Positions 1 to 10,703 of a stretch of DNA of 32,281 nt are shown here, one piece after another (positions within the stretch are counted from its first letter, which is position 1; each line of letters begins with the position of its first letter). The stretch lies in assembly GCA_029552065.1 (NCBI GenBank), contig JAKPEG010000196.1, positions 1 to 32,281 on the forward strand, written 5' to 3'. A model generated the notes under the pieces. The model made no database searches. It was not told where the DNA came from and worked only from the letters and a program-made list of their open reading frames with translations. The translations under genes were made by a program, and so were the position numbers. The stretch comes from Actinomycetes bacterium (lineage in GTDB: Bacteria; Actinomycetota; Actinomycetes; Actinomycetales; Dermatophilaceae).

Positions 1-513
1 CTGCCCTTCCCCGGCGGACCGCACATCGACCGGGCCGCGCGGGACGGCGACCGGGTCGCGATCGACTTCCCCCGGGGGCTCACCACCGGGCGGGATCTCG
101 AGCGCCACCGCTTCGACTTCTCGTTCTCCGGGCTCAAGACGGCCGTCGCCCGGTGGGTCCAGCTACGCGCGGCCGCAGGCGAACCCGTGCCGGTCGCCGA
201 CGTGGCGGCGAGCTTCCAGGAGGCGGTGGTCGACGTGCTCACCCGCAAGGCGATCGCCGCCTGCCGTGACCAGGGCGTCGACGACCTGCTCGTCGGCGGG
301 GGTGTCGCGGCCAACTCCCGGTTGCGGGCGCTGGCCGCAGCCCGGTGCGAGGCGGCCGGCATCCGGTTGCGGGTGCCCCGGCCGGGCCTGTGCACGGACA
401 ACGGGGCGATGGTCGCCGCCCTCGGCGCCGAATTCCTCGCGCGCGGGCGCACCCCCTCGGCACTCACCCTCCCGGGTGACTCGAGCATGCCGGTCACCCA
501 GGTCCAGGCCTGA
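1..513 (+). CDS. tsaD: tRNA N6-adenosine threonylcarbamoyltransferase TsaD, C-terminal part (5' end outside window)
   Basis: The reading frame is open from base 1 to a TGA at 511-513, so only about 170 C-terminal residues are present. TsaD transfers the threonylcarbamoyl group to A37 of ANN-decoding tRNAs, working with TsaB and TsaE in the cytoplasm. Visible family hallmarks are [10 protein letters not shown] near the left edge, the [12 protein letters not shown] block, the [12 protein letters not shown] nucleotide-binding segment, and a CTDNGAMVA motif carrying the conserved metal-site Asp. In M. tuberculosis the orthologue (gcp) also sits directly beside groES-groEL1; here a salvage pair and a methyltransferase lie between them. 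No frameshift is seen. The start is not in the window. Confidence 0.95.
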   Translation: MPFPGGPHIDRAARDGDRVAIDFPRGLTTGRDLERHRFDFSFSGLKTAVARWVQLRAAAGEPVPVADVAASFQEAVVDVLTRKAIAACRDQGVDDLLVGGGVAANSRLRALAAARCEAAGIRLRVPRPGLCTDNGAMVAALGAEFLARGRTPSALTLPGDSSMPVTQVQA

Positions 514-534
514 CCGCCGGACCCGGGCGGAGGG

Positions 535-540
535 CATACT
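535..540 (+). promoter_or_regulatory. Putative -10 box of a leaderless promoter (nucleoside hydrolase)
   Basis: CATACT ends 8 nt before the GTG at 549, so transcription would begin at or next to the start codon. There is no Shine-Dalgarno sequence before that GTG. The same CATACT-N8-start arrangement recurs at 30280-30285 in front of the PIG-L gene. The -35 region is not convincing. Confidence 0.45.
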
Positions 541-548
541 GGGCGGTC

Positions 549-1520
549 GTGACACCGGTCATCCTCGACGTCGACACCGGGGTCGACGACGCCTGCGCGC
601 TCCTGCTCGCCGCACTCCACCCGGCCCTGGACTTGCGGGCCGTCACCTGCGTGGGCGGCAATGCGCCGGTCGACGAGGTCGTGCGCAACACCCTGCTCGT
701 GCTCGAGGTCGCGGGCCGCGCCGACGTGCCGGTGGCTCGCGGCGCCTCCCGCCCGCTGCTCGAACCCGCCCGCAACGCGCGCCACGTGCACGGCGGCGAC
801 GGGATGGGCGACCTCGGTTGGCCCGCCTCGGCGCTCGCGCCCGACCCGCGGCATGCGGTGGAGCTGCTGCGCGACCTGCTCGCCGAGGCAGCGGCGACCG
901 GCGATCCGGCGCAGCTCGTCACCCTCGTCCCCACCGCGCCGCTCACGAACATCGCCCTGCTCCTGCGGACCCATCCCGAGGCGGCGCGCGGCTTGCGCGA
1001 GATCGTCTTCATGGGTGGGGCCGCCCAGGTCGGGAACGCGACGGCCTCCGCGGAGTTCAACGTCTTCCACGACCCGGAGGCCGCGGCAATCGTCCTCGAC
1101 GCCGCCCGCGAACTCGGTGTGCCGGTGACGATGTACGGCCTCGACGTCTTCTACGAACCCGTCGTCACCGCCACCCAGGCCGCGGAGCTGGTCGCCCGCG
1201 GGGGGCGTGGCCCGGCCGAGCTCGCCGGTCGGCTGGTCGCCTTCCAGTGCGAGCGCTTCGCGACCGACGAGGCGACGATCGGCGACGCCGGCGCGGTCGC
1301 GGCGGTGATCGCCCCGGATCTGCTGCGCTGCGAGGAACTGCCGATCCGCGTCGAACTCGGCGGCGCGTGGTCGAGAGGCCGCACGGTGCTCGACCGTCGG
1401 GACTGGTCGGGCGACCTCGCGCACGATCCGCACGGGGTCGCGCCGCAGCGGGTGCGGGTCGCCCTCGGTGTCGACGGCCCCGGGTATGCCGCCCTCTGGC
1501 TCGACACGGTGGGTGCGTGA
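549..1520 (+). CDS. Inosine/uridine-preferring nucleoside hydrolase
   Basis: This 323-residue protein hydrolyses the N-glycosidic bond of ribonucleosides, releasing ribose and a free base in the cytoplasm. The N-terminus carries the Ca2+-binding DVDTGVDDA motif (residues 7-15) diagnostic of the family. The HGGDGMGDLGWP block and VTLVPTAPLTNIALLL (around residues 124-140) follow, and EFNVFHDPEAA (around 168-178) matches the conserved NxxxDPEAA segment. Length is normal for the family. The GTG at 549 places the metal motif at the usual distance from the N-terminus and lies 8 nt after a -10-like box. The stop codon overlaps the ribokinase start by one base, so the pair is probably cotranscribed and coupled. 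Exact substrate preference cannot be read from sequence. Confidence 0.93.
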   Translation: MTPVILDVDTGVDDACALLLAALHPALDLRAVTCVGGNAPVDEVVRNTLLVLEVAGRADVPVARGASRPLLEPARNARHVHGGDGMGDLGWPASALAPDPRHAVELLRDLLAEAAATGDPAQLVTLVPTAPLTNIALLLRTHPEAARGLREIVFMGGAAQVGNATASAEFNVFHDPEAAAIVLDAARELGVPVTMYGLDVFYEPVVTATQAAELVARGGRGPAELAGRLVAFQCERFATDEATIGDAGAVAAVIAPDLLRCEELPIRVELGGAWSRGRTVLDRRDWSGDLAHDPHGVAPQRVRVALGVDGPGYAALWLDTVGA

Positions 1521-2365
1521 TGGCCACCCAGGGGCCCGGACACGGACCGGGCCGCGTCCTGGTCCTCGGCTCGCTCAACGTCGACCTTGTCACCCGGGTC
1601 GAGCGCTTGCCGCGGCCGGGGGAGACGGTCCTGGTGAGTGCACCCACCCGGCGGCTGGCCGGGGGCAAGGGCGGCAACCAGGCGGTCGCGGCGGCCGAGG
1701 CGGGTGCCCGGGTCGTCATGGTCGGTGCGGTCGGCGACGACGAGCCCGGTCGGGCCTACACCGTGCGGTTGTCCGGTCGGGGGATCTACCCCCGGCTCGC
1801 CGTCGCCCACGGGCAATCGACGGGGATCGCCCTCGTCACCGTGGACGACACCGGGGAGAACGCCATCGTCGTCGACCCCGGCGCCAACAGCCAGGCGCGC
1901 GCCGACGTCGAGGACCTCACCCCGGCCGACGTGCTCCTCTGCCAGCTCGAGGTGCCGGTCGAGGTCGTGTGCACCGCCGTCCGGCAGGCGACCGAGCGGG
2001 GTGCCCGGGTCGTCCTCAACGCCGCGCCCTTCGCGGCGCTGCCTCACGACGTGCTCGCCGCCGCCGACCCGCTCGTCGTCAACGAGCACGAGGCGGCGGC
2101 GCTGGCCGACTCCGGGCTCATCCCGGGGTCGCTGCTGGTCACCTTCGGGGCCGCGGGGGCGAGCTGGGACGGGCAGCGGGTGGACGGCATACCGGTGCCG
2201 GCCGAGGAGGTGCTCGACACGACCGGGGCGGGCGATGCCTTCTGTGGCGCGCTCGCGGCATCCCTCGCCCGCGGCGACGACCGCGTCACCGCCATGCGGT
2301 GTGCCGTGCACGCCGGTGCCGCCGCGGTCCGCCGGGTGGGCGCGCAGCCCGACCCGGAGGTCTAG
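1520..2365 (+). CDS. rbsK: Ribokinase (PfkB family carbohydrate kinase)
   Basis: This 281-residue PfkB-family kinase most likely phosphorylates ribose to ribose 5-phosphate, consuming the product of the hydrolase immediately upstream. The first PfkB signature appears as GGKGGNQAVAAAEAG (around residues 51-65), preceded by LGSLNVDLV. The second signature is DTTGAGDAFCGALAA (around 236-250) with the catalytic Asp; NEHEAAAL is the typical ribokinase segment before it. The ATG shares its A with the TGA of the hydrolase. At about 281 residues it is slightly short of the usual 300, with no obvious deletion. The TAG stop is part of a CTAG palindrome that also ends the convergent methyltransferase. 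Ribose as substrate is inferred from context and motifs. Confidence 0.88.
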   Translation: MATQGPGHGPGRVLVLGSLNVDLVTRVERLPRPGETVLVSAPTRRLAGGKGGNQAVAAAEAGARVVMVGAVGDDEPGRAYTVRLSGRGIYPRLAVAHGQSTGIALVTVDDTGENAIVVDPGANSQARADVEDLTPADVLLCQLEVPVEVVCTAVRQATERGARVVLNAAPFAALPHDVLAAADPLVVNEHEAAALADSGLIPGSLLVTFGAAGASWDGQRVDGIPVPAEEVLDTTGAGDAFCGALAASLARGDDRVTAMRCAVHAGAAAVRRVGAQPDPEV

Positions 2366-3582
2366 CCGGCCTCGACGACGAGGGCGATCCCCGTGCCGGC
2401 AATCGTCGTCACCACGAGGGTGGCCTCGCCCTCCAACCGGGCCAGCCCCGCGGTCACCTCGCGGCGCAACCGTTCGGGGTCGACCGCGCTCCCGCGCTTC
2501 TTCACCGTCACGCGCCCGACCTCGTGACTGCGCAGCCAGGATCGGATCACCTTGGGGCGCAACGGCATCGCCTCGATCACGGCATACGAGCGCAGCCATG
2601 GGAGGGTGCTGGCGGCACCGTCCGTGGCGTAACCGATCCCCGGCGACAGCTCACGCCCGGGGAGTGCGCCGGTGAGGCCGGCCCGCACGATCGCGCGATC
2701 GGCTTCGAGCAGCCACGGGCCGAGGTCGTCGAGCGACTCGACCGGTTGCGCGGGCCGCAGGTCCGCCTCCGTGACGACCGCGGGTGGCGAGCCGGGGCGG
2801 CATACCGCGGCCGTGCGTCCCGGCGTCTGCACCAGCGGACCCCACCACACGACGCATTCGAGCACCTCTGCGCGCCACGAGGTCCACTGCGCCTCGGCAC
2901 CGCTCGGGAGCGCCCCGTGGGGGAAAGCCGGCGAGAGCTTGGCGCCGGTCGCCGGGACCTGGGCGGCCCATCGACAGACCTGCTCCCACGAGGGCTCGAT
3001 CGCCTGGAGCGAGAAGACCCGCCGCGCCCGCCCGTCGACCGCTCGTACCCCGCTCACCCGCCGCGCCGGGTCCGCCCACACGCCGGTATGCCGTGCCGCC
3101 TCCCCCGCGGGAAGGGCCACCTCCTGCGCAGGCAGGCACCGCACGGTGGTGCCGGGGCGTTCCCGCAGGTTGGCGGCGGCCACCGCGGCGGTGACCGGGT
3201 CGGCGTCGACCGCGTCGACGGACATCCCAGCCGCGGCGAAGGCCCTGGCGTCCGAACCGATCCCGCAGCCGAGGTCGTGGACGAGGTCGATACCCGCGCC
3301 GACGAAGCGCTCGGCGTGTCGGTCGGCCAGCTCGGGCCGGGTGGCCTGCTCGAGCCCGTCGGCGGTGAACAGCAGGGTCGCCGCGGCCGACCCGAACTTC
3401 TCCGCCGCCCGTGCCCGCAGCCGGGCCTGGGCGAGCGCGGCGGTCACCAACCCCGGGTCGTGGCCCTGCGCCCGCAGCCGCGTGCTCAGCGCGAGCGCCT
3501 CCTGGTCGGCGTAGTCGCCGAGTGAGTCGAGCAGGGCGCGTCCGGAACCGCTCGTGAGACTCTCGACGAGGGCGACGTCCAC
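2362..3582 (-). CDS. Class I SAM-dependent methyltransferase with THUMP-like C-terminal domain
   Basis: This 406-residue protein carries a Rossmann-type methyltransferase motif I, DLGCGIGSDARAFA (around residues 104-117), with the following acidic strand end VDAVDADP. The C-terminus, including RSWLRSHEVGRVTVKKRGSAVDPE, resembles the THUMP-like domain fused to this actinobacterial family, which points to an RNA substrate. The substrate is unknown. I chose the GTG at 3582 because the family typically begins just before ALVESLTSGSGRALLDSL; an upstream in-frame extension to 3687 would overlap the divergent small ORF and looks non-coding. It is convergent with the ribokinase gene and shares a CTAG stop with it. 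Enzyme class is well supported; precise function is not. Confidence 0.85.
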   Translation of the reverse strand: MDVALVESLTSGSGRALLDSLGDYADQEALALSTRLRAQGHDPGLVTAALAQARLRARAAEKFGSAAATLLFTADGLEQATRPELADRHAERFVGAGIDLVHDLGCGIGSDARAFAAAGMSVDAVDADPVTAAVAAANLRERPGTTVRCLPAQEVALPAGEAARHTGVWADPARRVSGVRAVDGRARRVFSLQAIEPSWEQVCRWAAQVPATGAKLSPAFPHGALPSGAEAQWTSWRAEVLECVVWWGPLVQTPGRTAAVCRPGSPPAVVTEADLRPAQPVESLDDLGPWLLEADRAIVRAGLTGALPGRELSPGIGYATDGAASTLPWLRSYAVIEAMPLRPKVIRSWLRSHEVGRVTVKKRGSAVDPERLRREVTAGLARLEGEATLVVTTIAGTGIALVVEAG

Positions 3583-3589
3583 GTGACCG

Positions 3590-3826
3590 ATGGTGCCAGA
3601 CCCTTCCCTCACCCCCACAAGCTCCTTGCCTGCGCCGACGGCCGACCAGCTCGGCCTCGACCCGACGTATGCCGTGCCCGGCTTCACCGGGCACGCGCCT
3701 CAGGTGGGTAACCCGATCCGCTTCTTCGACCACGAGCCCGCCAGGGACATGCCACCCCCAGGGTTGGACCAACACGGGGCGATGGTGCGTGCCTGGTTGG
3801 CAGGGGAGGACTGGCACTCGACTTGA
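3590..3826 (+). pseudogene. Short ORF resembling the C-terminal tail of a CaiB/BaiF CoA-transferase (probable relic)
   Basis: This 78-codon ORF starts with ATG at 3590, only 7 bp from the divergent methyltransferase start. Its second half, VGNPIRFFDHEPAR followed by PPPGLDQHGAMVRAWLAG, resembles the C-terminal segment of class III CoA-transferases, in which a VGNPIRFS-like strand precedes a PPxLGQHTxEVL helix. A whole CoA-transferase is about 400 residues, so this would be a tail without the catalytic part. Codon usage is coding-like. Alternatives are a genuine small protein of unknown role, or chance resemblance. Its last codons overlap the upstream CIRCE-like operator of groES. The family match is from memory of the motif, so confidence is moderate. 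Confidence 0.4.
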
Positions 3827-3837
3827 CCGAGTGCTAA
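3811..3837 (+). promoter_or_regulatory. Upstream CIRCE-like element (HrcA operator)
   Basis: CTGGCACTC-N9-GAGTGCTAA. The right arm is a perfect CIRCE half-site, and the left arm differs from TTAGCACTC at two positions. The 9-bp spacer is canonical. It overlaps the groES -35 box and the stop codon of the preceding small ORF. Confidence 0.75.
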
Positions 3838-3852
3838 CGGCATACCTAGATT
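3823..3852 (+). promoter_or_regulatory. groES-groL promoter
   Basis: TTGACC (3823-3828), an 18-bp spacer, then TAGATT (3847-3852). The -35 lies inside the spacer of the upstream CIRCE element, and the -10 ends 4 bp before the downstream one, so HrcA bound at either site should block polymerase. The expected start near 3860 falls inside the second CIRCE. The leader would be about 140 nt. Confidence 0.7.
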
Positions 3853-3856
3853 TGCG

Positions 3857-3883
3857 TTAGCACTCTCCCCCCGAGAGTGCTGA
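3857..3883 (+). promoter_or_regulatory. CIRCE element (HrcA operator)
   Basis: TTAGCACTC-N9-GAGTGCTGA is the canonical CIRCE inverted repeat with a single mismatch in the right arm. It lies at the expected transcription start of groES-groL and implies heat-shock control by HrcA. Confidence 0.93.
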
Positions 3884-3998
3884 CAGTCGCTGACGACCGC
3901 CGGCATCGAGCCCCGCGACGGCGAGGCCGCAACGGTGGTCAGCGCACCAGACATCGAAACCATCGACGTTCCGTCGACAACTGCGAAAGGACACCGAC

Positions 3999-5920
<1,922 letters not shown>

Positions 5921-5940
5921 GCCGTCCCCTCGACCGCGAC

Positions 5941-5974
5941 GACGGGTCGCATCCCTGCGGGGGTGCGACCCGTC
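5941..5974. terminator. Hairpin terminator between groL and the convergent whiB gene
   Basis: A perfect 11-bp inverted repeat, GACGGGTCGCA (5941-5951) with TGCGACCCGTC (5964-5974), encloses a 12-nt loop. It lies 20 bp after the groL stop and about 34 bp beyond the whiB stop, so it can serve both. There is no U-tract, as is common for actinobacterial terminators. Confidence 0.7.
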
Positions 5975-6007
5975 CGCACGCCCGGCCGAGGTGAGTGGGG
6001 TTGCGGG

Positions 6008-6298
6008 TCAGGCAGGGACGGCGAGGCGGCCGGCGAGCACCTCGGCTCGCTCCTCCTCGGTGAGCCCGCCCCACACCCCGTAGGGCTCGCGGACCCGCAA
6101 GGCGTGCTCGCGGCAGCATTGGACGACCGGACAACCGCGGCATACCTGTTTGGCCTCGGTGGCGCGCGTGCGTCGCTCGCTGCCGCGCTCTCCCTCGGGG
6201 TGGAAGAAGACCTCGGACCCGAGGCCCTGGCACGAACCCAGCGCCTGCCAGGTCCACGCGTGCGCCACTGGCCCGGGCAGTCGGGAGATTTCGGCCAC
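6008..6298 (-). CDS. whiB3: WhiB-family [4Fe-4S] transcriptional regulator, WhiB3/WhiD-like
   Basis: This 96-residue protein has the WhiB Cys set: Cys23, Cys53, Cys56 and Cys62 (C-X29-C-X2-C-X5-C). The GVWGG turn (around residues 74-78) follows, then a short basic or acidic C-terminal helix. LPGPVAHAWTWQ and FFHPEGERG resemble M. tuberculosis WhiB3, which lies at the same place next to groEL1. Such proteins bind a redox- and NO-sensitive iron-sulfur cluster and contact the housekeeping sigma factor region 4. The GTG at 6298 is preceded by an AGGAGG ribosome-binding site (6303-6308 on this strand). A CGGCATAC word supplies the codons around Cys53. Subfamily assignment rests on motif resemblance plus synteny. 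Confidence 0.93.
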   Translation of the reverse strand: MAEISRLPGPVAHAWTWQALGSCQGLGSEVFFHPEGERGSERRTRATEAKQVCRGCPVVQCCREHALRVREPYGVWGGLTEEERAEVLAGRLAVPA

Positions 6299-6411
6299 GG
6301 TCCCTCCTGATCACCATGCCGACAAGACATCGCCGAGGACGTCCAGGAGGCCCCCGGTCCGGGAACGTTAACCAGCGAGTAGGTCGCCGGAGAACCCCGT
6401 GTTGGTCAAGG

Positions 6412-6430
6412 AAGGGTAAAAAAAGGGTAA
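6412..6430. repeat. Direct repeat AAGGGTAA x2 in the whiB-sigD intergenic region
   Basis: Two AAGGGTAA copies (6412-6419 and 6423-6430) are offset by 11 bp, one helical turn, forming a local A-rich island in GC-rich DNA. They lie in the 265-bp gap (6299-6563) between the divergent whiB and sigD genes. That gap also holds the whiB ribosome-binding site and a TATCAT (6476-6481) that could be a -10 box for sigD without a clear -35. A regulator site is possible but unproven. Confidence 0.4.
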
Positions 6431-6563
6431 GGGCTTGCATCGGTCGAACCGCGCCCAGGCCGTCGTCGCGTCCCGTATCATGCCGTTTCGGGCGCCCGAT
6501 GGGATCGAGCCCCCGGGAGCACGGAACCGGGTCGCAGCCGGAATCGGAACAGGGATCAGACAC

Positions 6564-7226
6564 ATGTCATTCGGGGTGGATGTGGCGCATGTCACACCGG
6601 TCCCTCCGGTCGAGCAGCCGCGGGTCGTAACGACGGCCCTCCCCGGCGCGATGGAGACCACGGACGCGCAGTCCTCGTTGCGCGTCCTCGCCCAGGCGGC
6701 GCGTGCGCACGACCCCGTGGCGACCGAGACCCTCATGGGTCGGGTCCGCCAGTTGGCCCTGCGCTATTCGCGCGCTCGGCTGGGCCGCTACGGGGTCGAA
6801 GATGCCGCGCAGGACGTCGCTCAGGAGGTGTGCATGGCCGTGTTGACGGCGTTGCCCACCTTCGAGGACCGCGGCTACCCCTTCGAGGCCTTCGTCTACT
6901 CGGTGGCCGCGCACAAGGTCGCCGACGCCCAACGGGGCATCTTCCGGTCGGCCGAACCGGTGGCCGAGCTCCCCGAGACCGCCGACCGTGGCCGTGGCCC
7001 CGAGGAGCGCGCCGTGCTGCGCGACGACGTCGCCCGGGTGATGGCGGTGGTCGGTGAGTTGCCCGAACTGCAACGAGAGATCATCACCCTGCGTGTCGCC
7101 GCGGGGCTGTCCGCCGAGGAGACCGCCGCCGCGCTCAACATGACCGCTGGCGCCGTGCGCGTCGCGCAGCACCGCGCGCTCACCCGGTTGCGCACCCTCG
7201 TGGGCACCAAGGGGGTGACCCGGTGA
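6564..7226 (+). CDS. sigD: ECF-type RNA polymerase sigma factor, SigD-like
   Basis: With the ATG at 6564 this is a 220-residue group IV sigma factor. Region 2 spans roughly residues 60-125, with [20 protein letters not shown] followed by [15 protein letters not shown]. Region 4 spans about 160-215, with [13 protein letters not shown] and the recognition helix area [24 protein letters not shown]. The VAQHRAL ending and the AAHKVADA stretch closely resemble M. tuberculosis SigD, and the whiB3-sigD-anti-sigma-guaB order agrees. AGGGA at 6551-6555 is the best ribosome-binding site. An alternative ATG at 6651 is in frame, and a TTG at 6435 looks too far upstream. The stop overlaps the next gene as GTGA, so the anti-sigma factor is translationally coupled. 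Confidence 0.88.
   Translation: MSFGVDVAHVTPVPPVEQPRVVTTALPGAMETTDAQSSLRVLAQAARAHDPVATETLMGRVRQLALRYSRARLGRYGVEDAAQDVAQEVCMAVLTALPTFEDRGYPFEAFVYSVAAHKVADAQRGIFRSAEPVAELPETADRGRGPEERAVLRDDVARVMAVVGELPELQREIITLRVAAGLSAEETAAALNMTAGAVRVAQHRALTRLRTLVGTKGVTR
6627..6652 (+). promoter_or_regulatory. Possible SigD-type promoter inside the 5' end of sigD
   Basis: GTAACG (6627-6632), 16 bp, then CGAT (6649-6652). This resembles a SigD promoter consensus I recall for M. tuberculosis, although published consensus sequences differ. If used, it would give an autoregulated transcript and a shorter SigD starting downstream of 6652. Speculative. Confidence 0.25.
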
Positions 7227-7960
7227 GCGCCCTTGCCCGGGTCGACGCCATCACGGCCGACGACCACCTGCTCGACCTCGTGTCCTGCCGTGACTATGCG
7301 GGCGACGACGAGCTCGGTGCCCTGCTGCAGACCCTCGCACTCGCCTGCGACGCCCCGTCGCCCGAGCTCCCTCGCCGCCGTCGTCGTCCGACCGGACGGA
7401 TCGTCGTGAGCACCCTGGCCACGGCCGCCTTCCTCGCCTCGGGCGCGGGTATGGCGGCGGCAGTCGGAGATCGGCTGCCGCTCGTCGCCCGGGTCGCCGA
7501 CTCCGGGTTGTCCCTCGCTGCCCCCGGGGACCTGCCTGGCTTGTTGCTCGCCCCGCTTCGGCCGCCGGCCACGCGCGAGGTCCCCGCCGCCGGGCAGGTG
7601 GAACCTGCGGCAGGCACCCCCGCGGCTTCGGAGCGCTCGGACGACGGCCAGACCTCAGGCAGTTCGACCGAGGAAGCGGCCCAGAACACCGGCGGGACCA
7701 CGGACACCACCGGGATCACACCCGGCGACGTACCCACCTCGACGCAGACGGACACGCCGGTGGACTCCACCGTGACGACGAGTCAGTCGTCGAGCACCAC
7801 CGGGACCACCACCAGCACGGCCTCGACCAATGGCAACGCCAACACCAACGGCAATGCCAACGGCGGCAACGGCAACGCGGGCGGCAACGGCGGCAGTGCA
7901 GGCGGTGCCAACGGCAACCAGGGCGGGCAGGCCCAGGCGCGGTCTACGGCCGCGCGCTGA
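7223..7960 (+). CDS. Membrane anti-sigma factor, RsdA-like
   Basis: This 245-residue protein is encoded immediately after, and overlapping, the SigD-like gene. Residues 1-50 include [19 protein letters not shown], resembling the short sigma-binding helix region of RsdA-type anti-sigma-D factors. A basic RRRRRP patch (51-56) precedes one transmembrane segment (about 60-81). The rest (about 85-245) should be extracytoplasmic: a Pro/Ala stretch, then Ser/Thr/Gly-rich low complexity ending in Asn-Gly repeats (about 195-240). M. tuberculosis RsdA (Rv3413c), at the same position, has the same layout of sigma-binding domain, membrane helix and disordered tail. Sequence identity is low outside the N-terminus, so the assignment depends mostly on position and architecture. 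Confidence 0.7.
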   Translation: MSALARVDAITADDHLLDLVSCRDYAGDDELGALLQTLALACDAPSPELPRRRRRPTGRIVVSTLATAAFLASGAGMAAAVGDRLPLVARVADSGLSLAAPGDLPGLLLAPLRPPATREVPAAGQVEPAAGTPAASERSDDGQTSGSSTEEAAQNTGGTTDTTGITPGDVPTSTQTDTPVDSTVTTSQSSSTTGTTTSTASTNGNANTNGNANGGNGNAGGNGGSAGGANGNQGGQAQARSTAAR

Positions 7961-7990
7961 TCGCGGACGGGGCGGCATACCGGCCGCCCG

Positions 7991-9526
<1,536 letters not shown>

Positions 9527-9569
9527 TCGGCACCCGACCGGGGGCCCGCGGGGTGGCGCTACCGGCCGG

Positions 9570-9575
9570 TACATT
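9570..9575 (+). promoter_or_regulatory. -10 box of leaderless guaB3 promoter
   Basis: TACATT ends 6 nt before the GTG at 9582. There is no ribosome-binding site before this GTG. It indicates that guaB3 has its own promoter despite lying 55 bp after guaB. Confidence 0.5.
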
Positions 9576-9581
9576 GTGCCC

Positions 9582-10703
9582 GTGACCGAGATCGAGATCG
9601 GCCGGGGCAAACGCGGCCGACGGGCCTATTCCTTCGACGAGATCGCCGTCGTGCCCTCCCGGCGCACGCGTGATCCCGAGGACGTGTCCGTCTCCTGGCA
9701 GATCGACGCCTACCACTTCGAGATGCCGGTCCTCGGGGCACCGATGGACTCGGTGATGTCGCCGACGACCGCGGTCGCCTTGGGCCGCCTCGGGGGACTT
9801 GGGGTGCTCGACCTCGAGGGCGTGTGGACCCGCTACGACGACCCGGAGCCCTATCTCGACGAGATCGCGCAGCTGGACCCCGTGCGGGCGACCGCGCGGA
9901 TGCAGCAGATCTACGCGGAACCGATCCGGCCCGAACTCATCACCGAACGGCTGCGCGAGTTGCGCTCGGCCGGGGTGACCGTGGCGGGGGCGCTGAGCCC
10001 CAAGCACACCCAGACCCACTGGCGGACGGTCGTCGACGCGGGGGTCGATCTGTTCGTCATCCGGGGCACGACCGTCTCCGCGGAGCATGTGTCGAGCAAC
10101 ACCGAGCCGCTCAACCTCAAGCGGTTCATCTACGAACTCGACGTCCCGGTCATCGTCGGCGGGGCCGCGACCTACACGGCAGCCCTGCACCTCATGCGCA
10201 CGGGAGCCGCGGGCGTGCTCGTCGGCTTCGGGGGTGGAGCGGCCCACACGACGCGGCGCACCCTCGGCCTGCACGCGCCCATGGCGACCGCGATCGCCGA
10301 CGTCGCGGCCGCTCGGCGCGACTACCTCGACGAGTCCGGGGGACGCTACGTCCACGTGATCGCCGACGGGGGAGTGGGCACGTCGGGCGACGTCGTGCGG
10401 GCGATCGCGTGCGGCTCCGACGCCGTCATGCTCGGTGCCGCGCTGGCCCGGGCTGCGGAGGCTCCCGGGGCCGGCTTCCACTGGGGCCCCGAGGCGCACC
10501 ACCAGTCGCTGCCGCGCGGCGAGCGGGTGGCGGTCGGCGTGCGGGCCTCGATGGCCGAGATCCTGCACGGTCCAGGCCGTGCGGCCGACGGCACGACGAA
10601 CATCATCGGCGCGCTCCGTCGGGCGATGGCGACCACCGGATACTCCGACGTCAAGGAGTTCCAGCGGGTCGAGGTCGTCGTGGCCCCGCACAGCCATGCG
10701 TGA
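9582..10703 (+). CDS. guaB3: GuaB3 family IMP dehydrogenase-related protein
   Basis: This 373-residue IMPDH/GMPR-fold protein has no CBS domains. It keeps the N-terminal RAYSFDEIAVVPSRRTRDPEDVS block and the phosphate-binding VIADGGVGTSGDVVRAIACGSDAVMLG segment. The region equivalent to the IMPDH catalytic loop (about residues 214-227) reads GFGGGAAHTTRRTLG and lacks the nucleophilic Cys; the only cysteine I see is in the AIACGSDA helix. Classical IMPDH chemistry therefore seems unlikely. The actinobacterial GuaB3 role is not settled to my knowledge. The GTG start is supported by TACATT 6 nt upstream. The 3' end overlaps the next gene by 8 bp, and the order guaB-guaB3-oxidoreductase is the same in M. 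tuberculosis. Confidence 0.93.
   Translation: MTEIEIGRGKRGRRAYSFDEIAVVPSRRTRDPEDVSVSWQIDAYHFEMPVLGAPMDSVMSPTTAVALGRLGGLGVLDLEGVWTRYDDPEPYLDEIAQLDPVRATARMQQIYAEPIRPELITERLRELRSAGVTVAGALSPKHTQTHWRTVVDAGVDLFVIRGTTVSAEHVSSNTEPLNLKRFIYELDVPVIVGGAATYTAALHLMRTGAAGVLVGFGGGAAHTTRRTLGLHAPMATAIADVAAARRDYLDESGGRYVHVIADGGVGTSGDVVRAIACGSDAVMLGAALARAAEAPGAGFHWGPEAHHQSLPRGERVAVGVRASMAEILHGPGRAADGTTNIIGALRRAMATTGYSDVKEFQRVEVVVAPHSHA

Noticed and set aside
266-1519. Long upstream extension of the ribokinase frame
   Set aside because: The extension is Arg/Pro/Gly-rich shadow of tsaD and the nucleoside hydrolase; the ribokinase fold starts after the ATG at 1520.
6435-6563. TTG at 6435 as the sigD start
   Set aside because: The added 43 residues look non-coding and include the putative promoter area; the ATG at 6564 has a ribosome-binding site and gives the family length.
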